Of a stretch of DNA of 64,000 nt, positions 33,722-42,463 are shown piece after piece; the stretch's first letter is position 1, and every line of letters begins with the position of its first letter. The stretch is from Klebsiella michiganensis. Its GTDB lineage: Bacteria; Pseudomonadota; Gammaproteobacteria; Enterobacterales; Enterobacteriaceae. Position numbers and translations under genes: made by a program. A model generated the notes under the pieces. That model saw only the letters and a program-made list of their open reading frames with translations, did not search any database and was not told where the DNA came from. The stretch lies in the NCBI GenBank assembly GCA_000963575.1, contig CP011077.1, positions 3,286,001 to 3,350,000 of the forward strand. Reading direction: 5' to 3'.

Positions 33722-33770
33722 CGCTTAACGTGGTCTTACCGTGCGGTAAGCCGCGTTAAGGCTTCTCTTT
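33722..33770 (+). terminator. Hairpin and probable terminator after yeiQ
   Basis: GCTTAACG...CTTACC-GTGC-GGTAAG...CGTTAAGGC forms a long, twice-interrupted stem between yeiQ and yeiR, followed by TTCTCTTTT. The interrupted stem makes the terminator call tentative. Confidence 0.6.
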
Positions 33771-33862
33771 TCACCGGGTTGTCGTCAGGATAGTCAGCGT
33801 AAATAATGAATAATCACTGATAGATTGACGTGGTTTACAGGCAGTAAACCCCCGGAGTCACC

Positions 33863-34840
33863 GTGACAAAAACGAATTTAATTACCGGCTTTCTGGGCAG
33901 CGGTAAAACCACCACTATTCTGCATTTATTGGCTAATAAGCCTGCCGATGAAAAATGGGCGGTGCTGGTCAATGAATTTGGCGAAGTGGGGATTGATGGC
34001 GCATTGCTGGCAGACAGCGGCGCACTACTGAAAGAGATCCCTGGCGGCTGTATGTGCTGCGTTAACGGCCTGCCGATGCAGGTCGGACTCAATACGCTGC
34101 TGCGCCAGGGCAAGCCGGATCGCCTGCTGATTGAACCTACCGGGCTCGGCCATCCAAAGCAAATCCTGGATATGCTCGCAGCCGACGTCTATCAGCCGTG
34201 GATTGATCTGCGGGCCACACTTTGCCTGCTCGACCCACGCCAGCTTCTGGATGAAAAGGCTCTGAATAATGACAACTTCCGTGACCAACTTGCCGCGGCG
34301 GACGTCATTGTGGCGAATAAACAAGACCGCGTCACGCCTGAAAGCCAGGTCGCTTTAGAGCGCTGGTATCAAAATAATGGCGACAGCCGCACGCTTATCC
34401 ATGCGGAAAAAGGTGTCGTTGACATTGAGCTTCTCGACAGACCAAGACTGAATCAACGCGAGCTACCGCCCAGCCCCGACCACCAGCATGCCCACTCGGC
34501 CCCCCATGGCCTTGCCGCGCTAAGCCTTCCGGGGCATCAGCGCTGGCGCCGAAGCCTGAACAGCGGGCAGGGGTATTACGCCTGTGGCTGGATTTTCGAT
34601 GAGGAAACTGTCTTCGATACCATTGGCCTGCTGGAGTGGGCACGTCTCGCGCCGGTGGAACGAGTCAAAGGTGTGCTGCGTATTCGCGAAGGTCTGGTGC
34701 GCATCAACCGACAGGGCAACGACCTGCATATCGAAACGCAGCCCACGCCGCCGCTGGATAGCCGCATCGAATTGATACACCCGGCTCAGCCCGACTGGAA
34801 TGCTTTGCAATCCAGCCTGTTGAGCTTACGTTTAAGTTAA
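33863..34840 (+). CDS. yeiR: YeiR, zinc-binding G3E-family GTPase (COG0523)
   Basis: GTP-dependent metallochaperone-type protein that binds zinc. GTG start; 325 residues (E. coli 328). Walker A GFLGSGKTTT near residue 9, metal site GGCMCC near 61-66, switch IEPTGLGHPKQ near 95, NKQD (GTP specificity) near 152 and a His-rich stretch DHQHAHSAPH near 206-215. C-terminal CobW-C domain (GWIFDEETVFDTIGLLEWARLAPVERVKGVLRI). No Zur box was recognised in the 150 bp upstream. Confidence 0.95.
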   Translation: MTKTNLITGFLGSGKTTTILHLLANKPADEKWAVLVNEFGEVGIDGALLADSGALLKEIPGGCMCCVNGLPMQVGLNTLLRQGKPDRLLIEPTGLGHPKQILDMLAADVYQPWIDLRATLCLLDPRQLLDEKALNNDNFRDQLAAADVIVANKQDRVTPESQVALERWYQNNGDSRTLIHAEKGVVDIELLDRPRLNQRELPPSPDHQHAHSAPHGLAALSLPGHQRWRRSLNSGQGYYACGWIFDEETVFDTIGLLEWARLAPVERVKGVLRIREGLVRINRQGNDLHIETQPTPPLDSRIELIHPAQPDWNALQSSLLSLRLS

Positions 34841-34885
34841 CGCATCTACCTTTGCGCCCCCGTAATGAGATTTAGAAGCTGTATC

Positions 34886-35590
34886 ATGATTAATCGCCTC
34901 CCCCTTATCCTGTTACTGAACGTTCTGGGCATTGCCCTGTTCTTTAGCTGGTACCTGCCCGAGAACCATGGATTTTGGTTCAACATTGACGCCACGCTGT
35001 TTCATTTCTTTAATAATGAACTGGTCAAGAGCCATACCTTTTTAACGCTGATTGCCATCACCAATAACCGGGCCTTCGACGGCATTTCATTGCTGGCGAT
35101 GGGCGCGCTGTTTTCCTGGTTCTGGCTGCGTGAAGACGGCGCGGGTCGCCGCCGCCTGGTGCTGATGGGCATCGTGATGCTGCTGTGCGCCGTGGTTATC
35201 AACCAGCTCGGCCACCTTATTCCGGTCGTGCACGCCAGCCCAACGCTGTACTTCCACGACATCCATCGCGTCAGCGAACTGCTGCACTTCCCGACGAAAG
35301 ACGCCTCGAGCGACAGCTTCCCCGGCGATCACGGTCTGATGCTGCTAATCTTCACCGGTTTTATGCTGCGTTATTTCGGCCCACGAGCCTTTCTTATTGC
35401 CCTGGCGATCTTCTTTATCTTCTCTTCCCCAAGAATAATGATCGGCGCACACTGGTTTACCGATGTCTACGTCGGGTCAGTGTCTATTGCCCTGGTTGGC
35501 CTGCCCTGGGTGCTATTGACCCCAATCAGTGACCGGTTAATTTCCATACTGCATCGCACCGCCCCGGGAAAATATAAAGCGTCCCGCTAA
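34886..35590 (+). CDS. lpxT: Kdo2-lipid A phosphotransferase LpxT
   Basis: Inner-membrane enzyme that transfers phosphate from undecaprenyl pyrophosphate to the lipid A 1-phosphate in the periplasm. Start 34886 (MINRLPLILLLNVLGIALFFSWYLPENHGFW) gives 234 residues (E. coli 237); the in-frame ATG seven codons earlier is less conserved. PAP2 motifs: KDASSDSFPGDHG near residue 138 and SPRIMIGAHWFTDVYVGS near 175, with catalytic His residues. Six membrane spans expected. Followed by a strong terminator. Confidence 0.94.
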   Translation: MINRLPLILLLNVLGIALFFSWYLPENHGFWFNIDATLFHFFNNELVKSHTFLTLIAITNNRAFDGISLLAMGALFSWFWLREDGAGRRRLVLMGIVMLLCAVVINQLGHLIPVVHASPTLYFHDIHRVSELLHFPTKDASSDSFPGDHGLMLLIFTGFMLRYFGPRAFLIALAIFFIFSSPRIMIGAHWFTDVYVGSVSIALVGLPWVLLTPISDRLISILHRTAPGKYKASR

Positions 35591-36009
35591 CGGTTAATAA
35601 GTGAAGAAGATAGTCAACCAGCAGGGCCCCGGGCGGGCCCTGTTTATTTTTTCATCATTATGACAACAAGATGAATATTTACTCACACAAAATCCGCTTC
35701 ATTTTGAATGACCTGACGATAAAACCAGCAGTATCGCCGATCATTTGTTCGAAATAACCTTTCGCGACGAATCATCACAATTTCTTATAAAAATAAGAAT
35801 AAAAACGCTCGCATAGCCAGGTTTTATCGGGTAGTCTCGGGAAAGTTTGGTCTACGGCTGATCTATTTGTGCTGTGAATAAAAGTGTGCGATGTTCCACA
35901 TTTTTGTGCATGAATAATTGTCTCGTGGCTTTTAGGTAATTAGTCTCGTCACGTTGGTATTTTTGTATAACGAATTATTCGTTAAGGACATCAAGGGAAA
36001 ACAAACAAA
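35591..36009. other. 419 bp gap between lpxT and mepS
   Basis: Holds the lpxT terminator (35620-35650) and, further on, an AT-rich stretch that should include the mepS promoter and leader; the palindrome CGAATTATTCG lies near 35970. No coding region or known RNA is recognised. Confidence 0.65.
35620..35650 (+). terminator. Rho-independent terminator of lpxT
   Basis: CAGGGCCC (35622-35629) pairs perfectly with GGGCCCTG (35635-35642), loop CGGGC, followed by TTTATTTTTTC. Confidence 0.9.
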
Positions 36010-36576
36010 ATGGTCAAATCACAGCCTATTTTGAGATACATCTTGCGGGCTATCCCCGCGATTGCGGTAGCAGTTATGCTTTCCGCCTGTAGTTCGACTA
36101 ACACAGCAAATATGCATTCTGAGACGCATGCAGTCGGTGAAAAAGATGGTTTTTTACTGCAAGCCTCTCAGGATGAATTCGAAGAGATGGTTCGCAATGT
36201 TGACGTGAAGTCACGCATTATGGACCAATACGCGAGCTGGAAAGGTGTACGCTACCGTCTTGGCGGCAGCAGCAGAGCGGGTATTGATTGTTCTGCATTC
36301 GTGCAGCGCACGTTCCAGGAGCAGTTTGGTTTAACCCTGCCTCGTTCAACGTCTGAGCAGCAGGAGTCCGGTAAATCAGTTTCGCGTAATAAATTACGCA
36401 CCGGCGATTTAGTGCTGTTCCGTGCCGGTTCAACCGGGCGTCATGTAGGCATCTACATTGGGAATAACCAATTTGTACATGCTTCAACCAGCAGCGGAGT
36501 TGTGATTTCCAGCATGGATGAACCTTACTGGAAGAAGCGTTACAACGAAGCACGCAGAGTGCTAAGCCGCAGCTAA
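36010..36576 (+). CDS. mepS: Murein DD-endopeptidase MepS (Spr), lipoprotein
   Basis: Outer-membrane lipoprotein that cuts peptidoglycan cross-links to allow sacculus growth. 188 residues, the E. coli length. Lipobox LSAC with the lipidated Cys27 (signal PAIAVAVMLSAC). NlpC/P60 catalytic domain: nucleophile C94 in GIDCSAF, H145 in GRHVGIYI and H157 in FVHASTSS. The ATG is preceded by AAGGGAAAAC. Levels are normally kept low by NlpI-Prc proteolysis. Confidence 0.97.
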   Translation: MVKSQPILRYILRAIPAIAVAVMLSACSSTNTANMHSETHAVGEKDGFLLQASQDEFEEMVRNVDVKSRIMDQYASWKGVRYRLGGSSRAGIDCSAFVQRTFQEQFGLTLPRSTSEQQESGKSVSRNKLRTGDLVLFRAGSTGRHVGIYIGNNQFVHASTSSGVVISSMDEPYWKKRYNEARRVLSRS

Positions 36577-36642
36577 CGCCGCCGCAAGATATGTTTTGTT
36601 GAGAGTTATTCCCTTGGCTACTCGGCAAAACCACCAACGTTA

Positions 36643-36669
36643 AAACGCTGCCTATGCAGCGTTTTTTTA
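36643..36669 (+). terminator. Rho-independent terminator of mepS
   Basis: ACGCTGC-CTAT-GCAGCGT with an A-tract before and seven T after. Confidence 0.9.
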
Positions 36670-36827
36670 TTCCTGAAATTCAGCCGGTTACTCTTTCCTC
36701 CAAAAAATGAAGCATGGAATAGTTACCTTGTGAAACAAATTAAACAATTTCCTGGTTATGGGTTATAGTCAGAAAAAATCATTAAAACAAACGATGATTC
36801 GCTTGCCCCTGCGGGACTCATACATCC

Positions 36828-38408
36828 ATGTCTTATAAGAATATTTTTTCGCGCTACTTTAGCACCCCAAAACAGATAGTCGCGTTTAGCCTTCTGATGG
36901 GATTATGTGCCGCATTATTCATCGGTGGGTTAACCAGCCTGGCGCTCCATTCAAAGCGTGAGTCCGCCTATAACCTCCTCTCTCGCGACATCAGCAACTA
37001 TCTTGATACCTTCTTTAAAGAACTTCACGCCACCGCAGACGGTATTCAGCCTTTAACCATGAGCGAGTGTGAAAGAGTCAGCGGCGAACTGACGTCCCGT
37101 GCGGCTTTTAATGTCAATGTTCGCGCGTTTTTATTGGTAAGAAATGGCATCGCCTACTGCTCTTCCGCCACCGGCAATATGGAAATGTCGATGGACACCC
37201 TGGAGCCCGAACTCAATATCAATAAAACCGTCGACCTGGCGATTATGAACGGCACACCAATGATGCCGGGCAAGCCGGTGATTGCCGCCTGGTTTCTCAA
37301 CCCGCTGGCTTCGGGGCGCGGCGTTTTTACCACGCTAAACGTAAATCTTACCCCCTACCTGGTTTTCACCTCCCGCCAGCAGGACATCAGCTCCATGGCG
37401 CTGGTGGTGGGCAATAAAGCGTTAACGTCCTATTCACCGGACGTGATAAATACCGATGAACTTCCCCCCTCGCCTACCAGAATCTCTGTCCTTACCGGTT
37501 ACCCGATTAAACTCTACATTTATGGCACGCCGTGGCCGATCGAGGACATTCAACTGGCCATTCTGGCAGGGTTATTATCCGGTCTGCTGAGCGCCGCGCT
37601 GTGCGGTTACTTTCTTTCGGTGAAAGTGCGGGCCGGGAAAGAAATTCTTACCGGCATCAAGCGGGGGCAATTTTTTGTTGTTTACCAGCCCGTTGTCGAC
37701 TCGCAGGCTCTGCAGATGCGTGGCATAGAGGTGCTGATGCGCTGGGAGCACCCAACGGCGGGCATGATCCCCCCGGACGCGTTTATCGGCTTTGCCGAAG
37801 CTCAGCAGCTGATTGTCCCGCTGACGCGCCATTTGTTTGAATTGATTGCCCAGGACGCGCCCACGCTGCAAAAAGTCCTGCCTGCCGGATCCAAGCTGGG
37901 GGTGAATCTGGCCCCAAGCCATCTTCACTCCCCGACATTTAAGCAAGACATTCAGGCTTTTGCTGCTTCCCTGCCGCCGCATCATTTCCAGTTAGTGTTT
38001 GAGATAACCGAACGCGACATGCTGAAAGAAAAAGAGGCGATGGGCATTTTCGCCTGGCTGCACGAACAGGGGTTTGAAATCGCAGTTGATGATTTCGGCA
38101 CCGGCCACAGCGCGCTGATTTACCTGCAACGTTTTACGCTGGATTACCTGAAAATCGACCGCGGCTTCGTCAACTCCATCGGCATGGAAACGGTGACAGC
38201 CCCGGTGCTGGACGCCGTCCTGACGCTTGCCCAGCGCCTGAACATGAACACCGTGGCGGAAGGGGTAGAAACGCCGGAGCAGGCGAAATGGCTTATCGAG
38301 CGCGGCTGTAACTTCCTGCAGGGGTATTATTTCAGCCGTCCGCTTACCCTAAGCCAGCTTGTTAGCTGGAATCCATCCCACACGCTTTATGACGAATTGA
38401 AAGACTGA
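36828..38408 (+). CDS. pdeN: Cyclic-di-GMP phosphodiesterase PdeN (Rtn), CSS-EAL protein
   Basis: Hydrolyses c-di-GMP at the inner membrane. 526 residues. First membrane span at about 18-40, then a periplasmic CSS sensor region whose cysteines are in TMSECERVSG and GIAYCSSATG, second span at about 245-265 (LAILAGLLSGLLSAALCGYFLS), then the EAL domain. Catalytic motifs: GIEVLMRWEHP (EVL in place of EAL), LGVNLAPSHLHS, FEITERD, VDDFGTGHSAL, LKIDRGFV and AEGVETPEQ. The metal-binding Glu, Asp-Asp and Lys are all present, so it should be active despite the EVL variant. The CSS motif allows redox control through DsbA/B. Confidence 0.93.
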   Translation: MSYKNIFSRYFSTPKQIVAFSLLMGLCAALFIGGLTSLALHSKRESAYNLLSRDISNYLDTFFKELHATADGIQPLTMSECERVSGELTSRAAFNVNVRAFLLVRNGIAYCSSATGNMEMSMDTLEPELNINKTVDLAIMNGTPMMPGKPVIAAWFLNPLASGRGVFTTLNVNLTPYLVFTSRQQDISSMALVVGNKALTSYSPDVINTDELPPSPTRISVLTGYPIKLYIYGTPWPIEDIQLAILAGLLSGLLSAALCGYFLSVKVRAGKEILTGIKRGQFFVVYQPVVDSQALQMRGIEVLMRWEHPTAGMIPPDAFIGFAEAQQLIVPLTRHLFELIAQDAPTLQKVLPAGSKLGVNLAPSHLHSPTFKQDIQAFAASLPPHHFQLVFEITERDMLKEKEAMGIFAWLHEQGFEIAVDDFGTGHSALIYLQRFTLDYLKIDRGFVNSIGMETVTAPVLDAVLTLAQRLNMNTVAEGVETPEQAKWLIERGCNFLQGYYFSRPLTLSQLVSWNPSHTLYDELKD

Positions 38409-38516
38409 CAGGCATTGCGCAATCTTCACCGGCTAACTTATGATTAACCATCATGGGCTTACCGGGCGCAGCCGCGTTACGCCTGCGCTTTCCCACCCAC
38501 CGGGCAAGGAATGAAG

Positions 38517-40340
38517 ATGACTAAAGCTGTACGTGCACTGATGCTGCTTTGCCTGAGCACCATTTCCCTTACGCCGCGCGCCGCAGAGATAAACGAAAGC
38601 TATTCTTTTGCCGTACTGGGCGAACCTAAGTACGCCGTCAACTTCACACAGTTTGATTACGTCAATCCCGCGGCCCCTAAAGGGGGCAATATCACACTCT
38701 CAGCGATTGGCACTTTTGATAACTTCAACCGGTTTGCCATGCGCGGTAACCCGGGCATTCGCACGGACACGCTATACGACCCGCTGTTTACCACTTCCGA
38801 TGACGAGCCCGGCAGCTATTATCCTTTGATTGCCGAGATGGCTCGCTACCCGGCCAACTTTGCCTGGGCCGAAGTGTCCATTAACCCACGAGCCCGCTTT
38901 CAGGACGGCAGCCCGATTACCGCCGAGGACGTGGCGTTCACCTTCAACAAATTCATGACCGAAGGCGTGCCGCAGTTCCGACTGATTTACAAAGGCGCGT
39001 CGGTACGCGCCATTGCGCCGCTCACCGTGCGTATTGAGCTTGCTACGCCGAGTAAAGACCGGATGCTGGGCCTGTTCTCGCTCCCGGTGTTCCCGGAAAA
39101 GTTCTGGAAAGATCACAAACTGAGCGACCCACTCTCTTCTCCACCGCTTTCCAGCGGGCCGTATAAAATCACCGACTGGAAAATGGGGCAGTACATCACC
39201 TATTCGCGAGTGCGGGACTACTGGGCGGCAAATCTGCCCGTGAACCGCGGGCGCTGGAACTTTAACACCATCCGCTACGACTACTATCTCGACGATGACG
39301 TTGCTTTTGAGGCGTTCAAGGCCGGGGCATTTGATTATCGCACTGAAGTCTCAGCCAAAAACTGGGCCACGCGCTACACCGGGAAAAACTTCAGTAACCA
39401 TTTTATCGTCAAAGATGAGCAGAAAAACGAATCCGCCCAGGATACCCGCTGGCTGGCGTTTAACATCCAGCGCCCCATTTTCAGCGACCGCCGGGTTAGA
39501 GAGGCCATCGGCCTGGCCTTTGATTTTGAGTGGATGAACAAGGCGCTGTTTTATGGCGCTTACAGCCGGGCCAACAGCTATTTTCAGAATACGGAATACG
39601 CCGCGCGTGGCTACCCGGATGCCGACGAGCTGATGCTGCTGGCGCCAATGAAAAAAGATCTCCCGCCGGAGGTTTTCACCTCTATCTACAATCCGCCTAA
39701 ATCGGACGGCAGAGGGTTTGACCGGGAGAACCTGCTCAGGGCGCTAAACCTGCTCAAAGAAGCGGGCTGGGAGTTGAAGGACCAGAAACTGGTAAATGTG
39801 GCCACCGGCCAGCCGTTTGTATTTGAACTGCTCACCAGCACGACCGGTAACACGCAATGGATCCTTCCCTTCCAGCGCAACTTACAGCGCCTGGGCATCA
39901 CCATGAATATTCGCCAGGTCGATAACTCGCAGCTTTCAAGCCGCCTGCGCAGCCGCGATTATGACATGATGCCAAGTTTATACAGCGCAATGCCTTATCC
40001 AAGCCCAAGTCTGCAAATCATTTGGGCATCGGAATACATCAATTCCAGCTATAACGCACCTGGGGTGCAAAGCCCGGTGATCGACAAGCTGATTGAGATG
40101 ATTATCGCCAACCAGGGCGACAAGAAAAAACTGCTGCCGCTGGGCCGTGCCCTCGACCGAGTGCTGACCTGGAACAACTACATGCTGCCCATGTGGTATA
40201 TGTCGGCCGACCGCCTGGCCTGGTGGAATAAATTCTCCCGCCCCGCCATCCATCCACTCTACAGCACCGGCTTCGACAACTGGTGGTATGACGTGAATAA
40301 AGCGGCGAAGCTGCCCGCCGATCGGCGTCAGGGGGAATAA
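38517..40340 (+). CDS. yejA: YejA, periplasmic oligopeptide-binding protein of the Yej ABC importer
   Basis: SBP family 5 protein that binds formylated peptides such as microcin C. The second of two close ATGs (38517) has better spacing from AAGGA; the first is at 38511. About 607 residues. A signal peptide (KAVRALMLLCLSTISLTPRA) is followed by AEINESYSFAVLGEPKYAVNFTQFDYVNPAAPKGG, the N-terminus of YejA. The ligand domain GTFDNFNRFAMRGNPG and DEQKNESAQDTRWLAFNIQRPIFSDRRVREAIGLAFDFEW are highly conserved. It is first gene of yejABEF, 1 bp before yejB. Confidence 0.96.
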   Translation: MTKAVRALMLLCLSTISLTPRAAEINESYSFAVLGEPKYAVNFTQFDYVNPAAPKGGNITLSAIGTFDNFNRFAMRGNPGIRTDTLYDPLFTTSDDEPGSYYPLIAEMARYPANFAWAEVSINPRARFQDGSPITAEDVAFTFNKFMTEGVPQFRLIYKGASVRAIAPLTVRIELATPSKDRMLGLFSLPVFPEKFWKDHKLSDPLSSPPLSSGPYKITDWKMGQYITYSRVRDYWAANLPVNRGRWNFNTIRYDYYLDDDVAFEAFKAGAFDYRTEVSAKNWATRYTGKNFSNHFIVKDEQKNESAQDTRWLAFNIQRPIFSDRRVREAIGLAFDFEWMNKALFYGAYSRANSYFQNTEYAARGYPDADELMLLAPMKKDLPPEVFTSIYNPPKSDGRGFDRENLLRALNLLKEAGWELKDQKLVNVATGQPFVFELLTSTTGNTQWILPFQRNLQRLGITMNIRQVDNSQLSSRLRSRDYDMMPSLYSAMPYPSPSLQIIWASEYINSSYNAPGVQSPVIDKLIEMIIANQGDKKKLLPLGRALDRVLTWNNYMLPMWYMSADRLAWWNKFSRPAIHPLYSTGFDNWWYDVNKAAKLPADRRQGE

Positions 40341-40341
40341 C

Positions 40342-41439
40342 GTGGGCGCTTACATTCTGCGGCGTTTGCTGCTTATCATTCCCACGCTGTGGGCGATAAT
40401 TACCATCAACTTTTTCATCGTGCAAATTGCTCCCGGCGGGCCGGTGGATCAGGCCATTGCCGCGATACAAATGGGCCACACCAGCGGGATGCCGGGCATG
40501 AGCAACGACGCCATGGGCAGCGGCCATGCCCGCACCGGCGTAGGCGACGCCACCAGCAGCCAGTACCGCGGTGGTCGCGGCCTTGACCCGGAAGTCATTG
40601 CCGATATTGTGCACCGCTACGGGTTCGACAAACCGCTGCACGAACGCTATTTCAATATGCTAGGCGACTATTTACGTTTCGACTTCGGCAACAGCCTGTT
40701 CCGCAGTTCCTCGGTGATTAAGCTGATAAAAGACAGTCTGCCGGTCTCCATTTCCATCGGGCTGTGGAGCACGCTGATTATCTATCTGGTGTCGATCCCG
40801 CTTGGGATCCGTAAGGCGGTCAGCAATGGCAGCAGTTTTGATATCTGGAGCAGCATTTTTATTATTATCGGCTACGCCATTCCGGCATTTTTGTTTGCCA
40901 TCCTGCTGATTGTGCTGTTCGCCGGCGGCACCTATCTCGACTGGTTCCCGCTTCGGGGGCTGACGTCGGCCAATTTTGATACCCTACCCTGGTACGGCAA
41001 AGTCACCGACTACCTGTGGCACATCACGCTGCCGGTGCTGGCGACGGTCATCGGCGGCTTTGCCACGTTAACAATGCTGACGAAAAACTCCTTCCTCGAT
41101 GAGATTCGCAAGCAGTATGTGGTAACGGCGCGGGCCAAAGGGCTGGATGAGAAAAAAATTCTCTATCGCCATGTGTTTCGAAACGCAATGCTGCTGGTGA
41201 TTGCCGGTTTCCCGGCGACGTTTATCAGCATGTTCTTCACCGGTTCACTGCTTATTGAGGTGATGTTCTCACTTAACGGGCTGGGGCTGCTGGGCTACGA
41301 AGCCACGATTTCGCGCGACTATCCGGTGATTTTTGGCACCCTTTATATTTTTAGTTTGATTGGTCTGCTGACCAACATCATCAGCGATGTCACCTACACG
41401 CTGGTCGATCCCCGTATCGATTTTGAGGGACGAGGATGA
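40342..41439 (+). CDS. yejB: YejB, oligopeptide ABC importer permease
   Basis: Inner-membrane permease of the Yej system. GTG start; 365 residues (E. coli 364). DppB-type N-terminus GAYILRRLLLIIPTLWAIITINFFIVQIAPGGPVDQA, a large loop rich in Gly, Met and His (GHTSGMPGMSNDAMGSGHARTG) typical of YejB, and EAA loop KQYVVTARAKGLDEKKILYRHVFRNAML near 255. Overlaps yejE by 4 bp. Confidence 0.97.
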   Translation: MGAYILRRLLLIIPTLWAIITINFFIVQIAPGGPVDQAIAAIQMGHTSGMPGMSNDAMGSGHARTGVGDATSSQYRGGRGLDPEVIADIVHRYGFDKPLHERYFNMLGDYLRFDFGNSLFRSSSVIKLIKDSLPVSISIGLWSTLIIYLVSIPLGIRKAVSNGSSFDIWSSIFIIIGYAIPAFLFAILLIVLFAGGTYLDWFPLRGLTSANFDTLPWYGKVTDYLWHITLPVLATVIGGFATLTMLTKNSFLDEIRKQYVVTARAKGLDEKKILYRHVFRNAMLLVIAGFPATFISMFFTGSLLIEVMFSLNGLGLLGYEATISRDYPVIFGTLYIFSLIGLLTNIISDVTYTLVDPRIDFEGRG

Positions 41440-42461
41440 GCCGATTAAGCCCGGTAAACCAGGCGCGTTGGGCGCGCTTTCGTCAGAACCGCCGCGGCTA
41501 CTGGTCGCTGTGGATCTTTGCGCTGATTTTTGTTTTGAGCATGGGGGCCGAACTGGTCGCCAACGAGCGCCCGCTGGTGGTGAGCTACGAAGGCAAGCTC
41601 TGGTTCCCGTCGCTGAAAAACTACAGCGAAAGTGATTTTGGCGGCCCGCTCGCAACCCCCGCGGACTACCAGGATCCTTGGCTGACGGAGCGCCTGAACG
41701 AAAAAGGCTGGATCCTCTGGGCACCGATACGCTTTAGCAGCAACACCATCAACTACGCCAGCAACGTACCTTTTCCTTCGCCACCCAGCGCACAAAACTG
41801 GTTTGGCACCGACGCCAACGGCAGTGATGTGCTGGCGAGGATCCTCTACGGGACGCGTATTTCCGTGCTCTTCGGCCTGCTGCTGACCTTTTTTTCCAGC
41901 ATTATTGGCGTTCTGGCCGGGGCGGTACAGGGCTATTACGGCGGACGCATTGACCTGTGGGGGCAGCGGTTGATTGAAGTCTGGTCCGGCATGCCGACGC
42001 TGTTTTTGATCATCATGCTTTCCAGCGTGGTTCAGCCTAATTTTTGGTGGCTGTTGGGCATTACCGTGTTGTTTGGCTGGATGGGACTGGTGGGCGTTGT
42101 GCGGGCAGAGTTTTTGCGCACCCGAAACTTCGACTATATTCGCGCGGCGCGGGCGATGGGCGTTAGCGACTGGTCTATCATGACCCGGCATATGTTGCCC
42201 AATGCCATGGTGGCTACCCTGACCTTCCTGCCGTTCATTCTGTGCGCGTCGATAACGACCCTGACCTCACTGGATTTCCTCGGCTTTGGTCTGCCGCTCG
42301 GGTCTCCCTCTCTGGGTGAACTGGTGCTGCAGGGCAAAAACAACCTTCAGGCGCCGTGGCTGGGCATCTCCGCCTTCTTATCTCTGGCCATTTTGCTCTC
42401 CCTGTTAATTTTTATTGGCGAAGCGGTTCGTGACGCCTTTGATCCTTCTAAGGCGCGCTGA
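41436..42461 (+). CDS. yejE: YejE, oligopeptide ABC importer permease
   Basis: Second permease of the Yej importer, DppC-type. 341 residues as in E. coli. N-terminal MSRLSPVNQARWARFRQNRRGYWSLWIF, periplasmic loop with NWFGTDANGSDVLARILYGTRIS near residue 125, EAA loop NFDYIRAARAMGVSDWSIMTRHMLPNAMVA near 235. Overlaps yejB (ATGA) and ends 2 bp before yejF. Confidence 0.97.
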   Translation: MSRLSPVNQARWARFRQNRRGYWSLWIFALIFVLSMGAELVANERPLVVSYEGKLWFPSLKNYSESDFGGPLATPADYQDPWLTERLNEKGWILWAPIRFSSNTINYASNVPFPSPPSAQNWFGTDANGSDVLARILYGTRISVLFGLLLTFFSSIIGVLAGAVQGYYGGRIDLWGQRLIEVWSGMPTLFLIIMLSSVVQPNFWWLLGITVLFGWMGLVGVVRAEFLRTRNFDYIRAARAMGVSDWSIMTRHMLPNAMVATLTFLPFILCASITTLTSLDFLGFGLPLGSPSLGELVLQGKNNLQAPWLGISAFLSLAILLSLLIFIGEAVRDAFDPSKAR

Positions 42462-42463
42462 CC

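Noticed and set aside
38409..38510. REP-like sequence before yejA (GGGCGCAGCCGCGTTACGCC)
   Set aside because: Only partial resemblance to REP consensus and no clear palindrome; not enough to call.
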